From positions 1 to 19,787 of the forward strand of contig JAZRMU010000029.1 of NCBI GenBank assembly GCA_045647785.1: 19,787 nucleotides of DNA, read 5' to 3'. The stretch's first letter is position 1. Every line of letters begins with the position of its first letter. Under the pieces are notes generated by a model that worked only from the letters and a program-made list of their open reading frames with translations, ran no database searches and had not been told where the DNA came from. Origin of the DNA: SIG565 sp045647785 (GTDB taxonomy: Bacteria > Bacillota > Clostridia > Oscillospirales > Acutalibacteraceae). The position numbers and the translations under genes are program-made. This document shows, piece by piece, positions 14,820 to 19,787 of this stretch.

Positions 14820-16674
14820 TATTGGTCTTAATATTGGCTGTTTCTTTTTCAATAACGCGCTTAAACTGTGTATCGTAAAGCTCCTTATATGTGCCGCCGA
14901 GAGCCACCAGCTCATCGTGTGTGCCGAATTCGGCTATTTTCCCACTTGAAAGTACCATTATTTTATCTGCCCCAAGCACCGTTGATAAGCGGTGTGCGAT
15001 TACAAGGCAGGTGCGACCGACCGTCAGACGGTCAAACGCCTCTTGAATAACATTCTCGCTAATGGAGTCGAGCGAGCTCGTAGCCTCATCGAGAATTAAA
15101 ATTTCGGGGTTTTTAAGCAGCACGCGCGCTATAGATACCCTCTGCTTTTCACCGCCCGAGAGCTTAAGTCCTCGGTTTCCAACCACCGTATCATACTTAT
15201 CGGGCAGCGACATAATAAAATCGTGCACATTTGCAATGCGGCAGGCCTGCTCAACCTCCTCGCGGGTAGCATCCTCTTTAGCGTACAGCAGATTTTCCAT
15301 AATTGTTCCGTTAAAGAGATATGTATCCTGCGTAACAATACCAATGCTCTGTCGCAGGTGCTCAAGGTCGATATCTCTCACATCAACACCCGCCACCTTA
15401 ACCGAGCCCTCAACAACATCATAAAGGCGCGGTATCAGGTTTATAACGGTCGATTTGCCCGCGCCCGACGCGCCTACGATAGCATAGGTTTTGCCGTGCG
15501 GCAGAGTGAAATCAACACCCTTCAGAATAGGCTTTTTACTATCGTAAGCAAAGTGAACATCCGAAAATTCCACGCTAACCTCCGACATATCCGGCTTTTG
15601 CGGGTTTTCGCAGTTGACAATCTCCTGCTTGCGGTCGTAATAATCAAAAATACGAACAAAAAGTGCCATACACCTTGTGAATTCAACATGCAGATTAAGC
15701 AACGTTCTAACCGGAAAATAAAGACGGTTTATCAGTGCCACCATAACCGTAATATCGCCGATTGAAAGCCCCGAATCGGGGGTCAAGAACACAAGCAAGC
15801 CACCCGTAAAATAAATAAACAGCGGACCTACCTCCATAATAAGACCCAAAAAGATATGGAACCAGCTGCCCGCACGCTGCTCGCGAACGGCAATTTCGGT
15901 GTACTCGCCATTGATTCTGCGAAATCTCTCGCGCTCGCGCTTCTCCCTTGTGAACAGTTTGGTGAGCACCGAGCCGCTTACACTTAAGGTTTCCTCTATG
16001 TGCTGATTAATTTCATCATTTTTTGCCTGCGCCTCGGCAAGCAGACTCCAGCGGCGGCGACTAACCGATTTAGTGGGGATTATAAGCAGCGGAATTATCG
16101 CAATTCCAACAAGCGCCAACCGCCAGTCGGTGTAAAATAGATAGAAAAGCGTTGTGCAAACGGTTAAAACATTGCTGATAATCGATGCGAGCGTACCTGA
16201 AATTACACTGCTGACACCGTTTATATCGCTGTTCATTCGGGTTATTATATCGCCCTGCTTTTCGCTCATAAAGAAGGAATGCGACATACCCTGCAGATGC
16301 GAATACATCTGATTCTTCATATCATAGATTATTTTCTGCGAAATCCAGGCGTTAATATATCTTTCGAGCACCGATATAATCTGCGATGCCGACAGCACAA
16401 TAAACGCCAAAACGAGCAGCTGCACAAGCTCAACAATCCTGCCGCCCAGACTTATTTTATCAACAATTTTACCGGTTACAATGCTCGGCATAAGACCCAA
16501 AACCGAGGATACGGCAATTACCGCAAAAACAATTACGAACTGCAGCGTGTAGGGCTTTAGATAACCCAAAATTCTTTTAATTAAAGGCAGCGTTATCTTC
16601 GGCAAATTTTCCTTTTCCTTATCGGTCAGAAAATCGCGCGGACCGCCAAAGCCTCTCCTCATCGGTGGCGGCAT
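14812..16674 (-). CDS. ABC transporter, fused permease and ATPase (exporter half-transporter)
   Basis: This encodes 620 residues starting MPPPMRRGFGG. The start at 16674 is set by AAAGGAGAT about 8 nt upstream; an ATG 33 nt earlier lies just beneath a TATAAT and has no ribosome binding site. A type-1 exporter membrane domain (about six helices, residues ~45-330) is followed by the ATPase: Walker A GASGAGKST near 400, Q-loop GIVTQDTYLFNGT, signature LSGGEKQR near 505, Walker B ILILDEATSSLD and IAHRLS with the H-loop His. All catalytic residues are intact, so it should hydrolyse ATP. It probably works as a homodimer, or with a partner encoded elsewhere. The MPPPMRRGFGG start resembles many MsbA/LmrA-like multidrug or lipid exporters; the substrate cannot be read from sequence. 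Confidence 0.93.
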   Translation of the reverse strand: MPPPMRRGFGGPRDFLTDKEKENLPKITLPLIKRILGYLKPYTLQFVIVFAVIAVSSVLGLMPSIVTGKIVDKISLGGRIVELVQLLVLAFIVLSASQIISVLERYINAWISQKIIYDMKNQMYSHLQGMSHSFFMSEKQGDIITRMNSDINGVSSVISGTLASIISNVLTVCTTLFYLFYTDWRLALVGIAIIPLLIIPTKSVSRRRWSLLAEAQAKNDEINQHIEETLSVSGSVLTKLFTREKRERERFRRINGEYTEIAVREQRAGSWFHIFLGLIMEVGPLFIYFTGGLLVFLTPDSGLSIGDITVMVALINRLYFPVRTLLNLHVEFTRCMALFVRIFDYYDRKQEIVNCENPQKPDMSEVSVEFSDVHFAYDSKKPILKGVDFTLPHGKTYAIVGASGAGKSTVINLIPRLYDVVEGSVKVAGVDVRDIDLEHLRQSIGIVTQDTYLFNGTIMENLLYAKEDATREEVEQACRIANVHDFIMSLPDKYDTVVGNRGLKLSGGEKQRVSIARVLLKNPEILILDEATSSLDSISENVIQEAFDRLTVGRTCLVIAHRLSTVLGADKIMVLSSGKIAEFGTHDELVALGGTYKELYDTQFKRVIEKETANIKTNID

Positions 16675-16711
16675 AAGCACATCTCCTTTTTCATCAAATT
16701 CCCTCATTTTA

Positions 16712-16717
16712 ATTATA
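16712..16717 (-). promoter_or_regulatory. Candidate -10 box of the ABC transporter gene
   Basis: A perfect TATAAT on the minus strand lies 37 nt before the chosen ATG. The -35 position is weak (TTTATT at a 17-nt spacing). It places the transcript start close to the upstream ATG at 16707, which supports use of the downstream start. Confidence 0.4.
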
Positions 16718-16813
16718 CAATAAAACCTATCTCAAATAAAGCATTTTTTTATGAATTTTTAATTAATTTGCAATTTATTTATAAACTTTATACAATTTTT
16801 TTCAAAAAAGTTA

Positions 16814-16842
16814 TTGACATTTGTGTAACTTTATGATATATT
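16814..16842 (+). promoter_or_regulatory. Near-consensus promoter of the small transcription unit
   Basis: A perfect TTGACA (16814-16819), a 17-nt spacer and TATATT (16837-16842) follow about 70 nt of very A/T-rich sequence that could serve as an UP element. Transcription should begin near 16849. This is the best-matching promoter in the window, implying high expression, yet the next recognisable gene is almost 500 nt away. Confidence 0.75.
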
Positions 16843-16865
16843 ATAGTCAGAGGATGAACAAGAAA

Positions 16866-17112
16866 GGACTGATACCAATGAAAACGGAAACCAAACCGCA
16901 GCATTGTATCAAATATGCTGCTAAAAAATAAAAAGAAAGCGGTGAGTCCAAAGTACAGTTAAGTTAGAAACCTCGAAACTATATCAATCAGATTGGGGAA
17001 GGACCAATGCACAATTACCTCTGATTCGCAAAAAATTTAATTTTTGGGTGAGTCCAATGGTTTTATATAAATTCAGAATATAAACCCGAGATAATTAAGG
17101 TACAGACCAATG
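16866..17112 (+). repeat. Five imperfect copies of a GG...CCAATG motif
   Basis: Copies are GGACTGATACCAATG (16866), GGTGAGTCCAAAG (16941), GGAAGGACCAATG (16997), GGTGAGTCCAATGG (17047) and GGTACAGACCAATG (17099). Four contain an ATG a Shine-Dalgarno-like distance after purines, opening frames of 17, 5, 8 and 2 codons; the second copy has AAG instead. They look like decayed tandem translation-initiation regions or repeated RNA recognition elements. Confidence 0.6.
16878..16931 (+). CDS. Possible 17-residue peptide
   Basis: MKTETKPQHCIKYAAKK is read from an ATG with AAAGGA 9 nt upstream. An in-frame ATG at 16854 would add 8 residues, but it lies only about 5 nt after the predicted transcript start. 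The peptide is basic and contains a single cysteine. No family is recognised. It could be a leader peptide, a signalling peptide, or chance. Confidence 0.35.
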   Translation: MKTETKPQHCIKYAAKK

Positions 17113-17232
17113 TTCTAATAAAGTTTATTTCTAAAAAAATTCTAATAAATTCATTAGGTAATAAAAACACAAATTGAAAAGCGTTTATTTATTGCGCTTA
17201 TGGCCGAGAAAGGGTCGATTAATAAAATTTAG

Positions 17233-17263
17233 CATCTGCCGCTGTTGCGGCAGGTGTTTTTTT
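17233..17263 (+). terminator. Intrinsic terminator of the small transcription unit
   Basis: Arms 17233-17242 (CATCTGCCGC) and 17247-17256 form a 10-bp GC-rich stem with one T-G pair and a TGTT loop, followed by seven Ts (17257-17263). This is a textbook Rho-independent terminator on the plus strand, 74 nt before the nadE start. Confidence 0.9.
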
Positions 17264-17275
17264 ATCCCCTTTTTA

Positions 17276-17304
17276 TTGAATATTAGAAAAAAATGTGGTA
17301 TAGT
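17276..17304 (+). promoter_or_regulatory. Sigma-A-type promoter for nadE
   Basis: TTGAAT (17276-17281), a 17-nt spacer and TATAGT (17299-17304) lie between the terminator and nadE, giving a leader of about 26 nt. nadE can therefore be expressed without read-through from the small unit upstream. Confidence 0.7.
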
Positions 17305-17336
17305 AGGTATATAATAACACTTGAGTAGGTGAAAAA

Positions 17337-19229
17337 ATGAAGGATGGTTTTATAAAATGTGCTGTCTGCACCCCCACAATACGGGTTGCCGATACTGAAT
17401 TTAACGCGCAAAAAATTATAGAGCTAATTAATTCTGCCCAAGACCACGGCGTTAAGCTTGCGGTTTTCCCCGAGCTTTCGGTAACCGGAGCTACCGCGGG
17501 CGAAATGCTAAATTCCGACACTCTGTTGGATAATGCGCTCTCCGCCACACTTTCTATCGCCGCTGCCACCGCCGCGACTGACACCTTAAGTATTTTGGGA
17601 CTACCCGTGAAATACGGCGGAAAGGTTTATAACTGTGCTGTCGCACTGCACGCGGGCGAAATTTTAGGATTTGTCCCCAAAGCATATTTATCCGCCGAAG
17701 ATAGTGCAATATTTGCCGATGCCAAAGACCTCGGGGGTATTTACGGTACGCTTAAATTCGGCAATGATATGGCGCCCTTCTCCACCAGCCTTATTTTCAG
17801 TCATAGCGAGGTTCAGTCCTTCCGCGTTGGCGTGGAAATCGGCAATCAGCTATTTAGCGCAAGCGGTAATGCCGAGGCTCTGGCAGCTGCAGGCGCTACC
17901 ATTATTGCCAACTGTGCCGCCATCGCCGATACCCCAAAAAGCGACAGTAATATGACGCTGTTGTCGGTTGCAGCCTCGGCGAAGCTTAATGTAGGCTACA
18001 TTTTATCGAATGCGGGCGAGGGCGAATCGACAACCGATTCGGTTTTCTCGGGACACAGCCTTATCGCTGAAAACGGCGAGGTGCTATCAGAGCGCCTCCC
18101 CTATTCCGACAGCGCTCTGACCGTAACCGAAATCGATACCGATGCCCTGCTCAAATGCCGCACCGACAGATATTTCCCGCCAAGGGATGAACGCTTTACC
18201 GATGTTTTATTTTTCGGCGATGTTACCGAAACCACACTTACAAGGCAGGTTAATCGCTCCCCTTTTGAGGCAGCCGTAAATCGCGAATACTTTTTTGAAA
18301 AGACCTTGACCGCCGCGGCTTACGGACTTAAAAAGCGCATTTGCCACACCCATACGAAAAAGCTTGTTTTGGGCATTTCGGGCGGTCTTGACAGTACATT
18401 AGCTCTGCTTATTTGCACCCGTGCCGCAGCACTCTGCGGACTTGAGGCTACCGATATTGTTGCGGTTACTATGCCCTGCTTTGGCACAAGTGAACGCACC
18501 CGCTCCAATGCCGAGGCGCTTTGCGAGGAACTCGGTGTAGCCCTTAAATACATTGACATCAAGGCGGCGGTTTCCGCCCACCTTGCCGATATAGGGCACA
18601 AAAGCACCCTCGATATAGCCTACGAAAATGCGCAGGCTCGCGAGCGCACCCAAATACTTATGGACCTTGCCAACAGCATTGGCGGTATGGTTATCGGCAC
18701 CGGGGACCTATCAGAATTAGCCCTCGGCTTTGCCACCTACAACGGCGACCAGATGTCTATGTACGGAGTTAACGCCTCAATTCCGAAAACCCTTATCCGC
18801 GCGCTCACCGCACACGAGGCGAAGCGTTTTGGCGGCAAGATTGGCGAAATTCTGACCGACATTCTCAACACCCCCGTTTCCCCCGAGCTGCTGCCTCCCG
18901 AAAACGGCGAGATAGCGCAGGTAACCGAGGACATTGTGGGACCCTACGAGCTGCACGATTTCTTTATTTACAATATGTTCGCATTTAATTGCCGTCCGAG
19001 AAAGCTTTATAGGCTTGCCGCCCATGCATTCAAAGACAGCTATGACAGCGACACCGTTCTTAAATGGCTCAAGGTTTTTCTGCGCCGATTCTTCGCGCAG
19101 CAATTCAAGCGCTCCTGTATGCCGGACGGCGCGCAGGTAACCGACATTTCCTTCTCTCCCCGTTCGGGACTGCACCTGCCCTCCGATATGGTAGCGACAC
19201 TTTGGCTTAACGAAACCGAAAATTTATAA
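17337..19229 (+). CDS. nadE: NAD+ synthetase with glutaminase domain lacking its catalytic Cys
   Basis: This encodes 630 residues from an ATG with AGGTG 5 nt upstream. NadE makes NAD+ from deamido-NAD+, ATP and an amide nitrogen, the last step of NAD+ synthesis. The N-terminal nitrilase-fold domain (~1-290) retains Glu46 (FPELSVTG) and Lys115 (GFVPKAYLS), but the position of the catalytic Cys, normally in EICEDLW, reads EIGNQLF, with Gly169 encoded by GGC. The usual YLPNYxEFYE and NLSASNE stretches are also altered, while GEGESTTDSVFSGHSLIAEN is kept. The synthetase domain is intact: ISGGLDST (P-loop), GTGDLSELALGFATYNGDQ, VNASIPKTLI, and SPELLPPENGEI then GPYELHDFF. The likely reading is an enzyme that uses free ammonia. 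A second glutaminase partner elsewhere is possible. Confidence 0.93.
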   Translation: MKDGFIKCAVCTPTIRVADTEFNAQKIIELINSAQDHGVKLAVFPELSVTGATAGEMLNSDTLLDNALSATLSIAAATAATDTLSILGLPVKYGGKVYNCAVALHAGEILGFVPKAYLSAEDSAIFADAKDLGGIYGTLKFGNDMAPFSTSLIFSHSEVQSFRVGVEIGNQLFSASGNAEALAAAGATIIANCAAIADTPKSDSNMTLLSVAASAKLNVGYILSNAGEGESTTDSVFSGHSLIAENGEVLSERLPYSDSALTVTEIDTDALLKCRTDRYFPPRDERFTDVLFFGDVTETTLTRQVNRSPFEAAVNREYFFEKTLTAAAYGLKKRICHTHTKKLVLGISGGLDSTLALLICTRAAALCGLEATDIVAVTMPCFGTSERTRSNAEALCEELGVALKYIDIKAAVSAHLADIGHKSTLDIAYENAQARERTQILMDLANSIGGMVIGTGDLSELALGFATYNGDQMSMYGVNASIPKTLIRALTAHEAKRFGGKIGEILTDILNTPVSPELLPPENGEIAQVTEDIVGPYELHDFFIYNMFAFNCRPRKLYRLAAHAFKDSYDSDTVLKWLKVFLRRFFAQQFKRSCMPDGAQVTDISFSPRSGLHLPSDMVATLWLNETENL

Positions 19230-19264
19230 AAAAATGTGTGGAAATTTTTCCACACATTTTTTTG
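19228..19264 (+). terminator. Intrinsic terminator after nadE
   Basis: A perfect inverted repeat, AAAATGTGTGGAAA at 19231-19244 against 19247-19260, directly follows the nadE stop. The A-run before and the T-run after it make it effective on both strands. Confidence 0.85.
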
Positions 19265-19278
19265 TTTCCCAAAGAAAA

Positions 19279-19300
19279 TAATATCCTCGGAGGGATATTA
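19279..19300 (+). promoter_or_regulatory. Hairpin enclosing the ribosome binding site and start of the next gene
   Basis: TAATATCC (19279-19286) pairs perfectly with GGATATTA (19293-19300) around a TCGGAG loop. The Shine-Dalgarno GGAGGG spans loop and right arm, and the last paired base is the A of the ATG. The stem is mostly A-T, so it could open with temperature, protein or ribosome binding. Confidence 0.5.
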
Positions 19301-19554
19301 TGAAATATAAAAAAGAAAAGCCTGACAGGTCTACACCCAAAACCGATGCGGTGCGCGATACACCCGAAAATGTTTTTGAGCAGCTTAATAAATACGGCAC
19401 CTATGAAATTCAGCCGACTGCCGACCGCGCCGACCTTTTCCCCGCTATTGCGCAGGGACTTCCAACGCAGCCCACAGGCAGAAATAAAAGAATCGACCAC
19501 ACAAAATCCAAAAAGCACGACTCCGAGCAAATTTGGGATAACAGCAAATTATAA
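19300..19554 (+). CDS. Small hydrophilic protein of unknown function
   Basis: This encodes 84 residues, starting MKYKKEKPDRSTPKTD, with a strong GGAGGG site. It is very rich in Lys, Asp, Thr and Pro, with no membrane segment, signal peptide or cysteine. The middle (PENVFEQLNKYGTYEIQPTA) is the only part likely to be ordered; the two ends look disordered. No family is recognised. It lies between two strong terminators with no clear promoter of its own, so read-through from nadE may supply it. The ribosome binding site, clean stop and following terminator argue that it is real. Confidence 0.7.
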   Translation: MKYKKEKPDRSTPKTDAVRDTPENVFEQLNKYGTYEIQPTADRADLFPAIAQGLPTQPTGRNKRIDHTKSKKHDSEQIWDNSKL

Positions 19555-19557
19555 AAC

Positions 19558-19587
19558 AAAAATCCGATGAATATTCATCGGATTTTT
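19558..19587. terminator. Bidirectional terminator between convergent genes
   Basis: A perfect 30-bp palindrome (arms 19558-19572 and 19573-19587, centred on GAATATTC) has an A-run on the left and a T-run on the right. It sits 3 nt after one stop codon and 5 nt before the opposing gene's stop, so it should end both transcripts. Confidence 0.88.
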
Positions 19588-19592
19588 ATTAT

Positions 19593-19787
19593 TTAGATTT
19601 TCTCAACGCCTATTGTAAGATCCTCGCCGTTGATATCCCACTGCTTAACAAAGCCTGCGGGCTCTGCAGCGGTGAGGCTGTCGGCCAATGTGTCGCCTGA
19701 AATATCGGCGGCGCCTGCCAATGCAATGTTAACCGCCTTTTCGCTACCGCTTATTGTAATAGCGATATGGTCCATAACATTAAAGCC
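19593..19787 (-). CDS. 3' end of an unrecognised protein, cut by the window edge
   Basis: The frame is open from the window edge (reading GFNVMDHIAIT) to a TAA at 19593-19595, giving 64 residues of C-terminus. The internal Met at 19775 lacks a convincing ribosome binding site and the frame continues beyond it, so the gene probably starts outside the window. The sequence is rich in Ala, Gly, Ile and Asp with alternating hydrophobic residues (ITISGSEKAVNIALAGAADI), suggesting beta strands. No family is recognised. It ends against the bidirectional terminator, as a genuine gene would. Confidence 0.6.
   Translation of the reverse strand, partial: GFNVMDHIAITISGSEKAVNIALAGAADISGDTLADSLTAAEPAGFVKQWDINGEDLTIGVEKI

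Larger units (their letters stand above)
16849..17263 (+). ncRNA. Unidentified small transcription unit (~415 nt)
   Basis: The boundaries come from the promoter at 16814-16842 and the terminator at 17233-17263. No known RNA class is recognised: the tmRNA, RNase P, SRP, T-box, SAM and NAD+ riboswitch hallmarks are all absent. Five imperfect copies of a GG-N(4-7)-CCAATG motif recur every 50-73 nt. A local stem pairs AATCAGA (16986-16992) with TCTGATT (17020-17026), and another pairs AAGCG (17179-17183) with CGCTT (17195-17199). It may be a stand-alone regulatory RNA, a peptide-coding transcript, or a leader controlling nadE by termination, although nadE has its own promoter. Transcription is strongly suggested; function is unknown. 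Confidence 0.6.

Noticed and set aside
16675..16707. Upstream ATG of the ABC transporter at 16707
   Set aside because: It lies within a few nucleotides of the predicted transcript start and has no ribosome binding site, while the ATG at 16674 has AAAGGAGAT.
16849..17263. tmRNA, RNase P RNA, T-box or NAD+ riboswitch
   Set aside because: I looked for the conserved tmRNA ends, the RNase P GAGGAAAGTCC core, the T-box TGGNACCRCG element and the NAD+ riboswitch C-rich bulge, and found none.

Overview
This 19.8-kb window looks like chromosomal core sequence from a Gram-positive anaerobe of the class Clostridia, probably the Oscillospiraceae/Ruminococcaceae group. The evidence is the Firmicutes-type small proteins (DUF951, DUF1653, DUF1292), strong GGAGG-type ribosome binding sites with occasional TTG and GTG starts, and the prfA-tsaC-coaE and pth-mfd gene neighbourhoods. 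The lineage is inferred from the sequence alone.

Layout. (1) 1-246: an intergenic array of very short hairpins separated by GTGATAT/ATATCAC boxes. (2) 247-9912, minus strand: a tightly packed transcription unit reading right to left, DUF951, prfA, tsaC/Sua5, coaE, M18 aminopeptidase, DUF1653, pth, mfd, then a lipoprotein with its own promoter. Gaps are 0-21 nt or short overlaps as far as mfd. It combines translation termination, tRNA t6A modification, peptidyl-tRNA recycling, CoA synthesis and transcription-coupled repair. (3) 9943-10007: back-to-back sigma-A-type promoters. (4) 10039-13489, plus strand: a compact SbcD/SbcC-like (YhaO/YhaN-like) pair whose ATPase has two membrane helices inside its coiled-coil region. 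(5) 13490-14460: a gene-free repeat island between convergent genes. It holds two terminator-like hairpins, a second mini-hairpin array of the left-edge type, a GC-rich structured segment, and a third array of different sequence flanked by a perfect 29-bp direct repeat. (6) 14465-16674, minus strand: a DUF1292 protein and an ABC exporter half-transporter. (7) 16814-17263, plus strand: an unannotated small transcription unit with a near-consensus promoter, five imperfect copies of a GG...CCAATG motif, a possible 17-residue peptide and a classic intrinsic terminator. (8) 17337-19229: glutamine-type NAD+ synthetase, nadE, with its own promoter. (9) 19300-19554: a small gene of unknown function whose Shine-Dalgarno and start codon sit in a perfect hairpin. 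(10) 19593-19787: the 3' end of an unrecognised minus-strand gene.

Most of the window is ordinary housekeeping. The items most worth a second look are the replacement of the glutaminase catalytic cysteine by glycine in NadE, the small RNA/peptide locus just upstream of it, the three mini-hairpin arrays, and the start-codon hairpin of the 84-residue gene.
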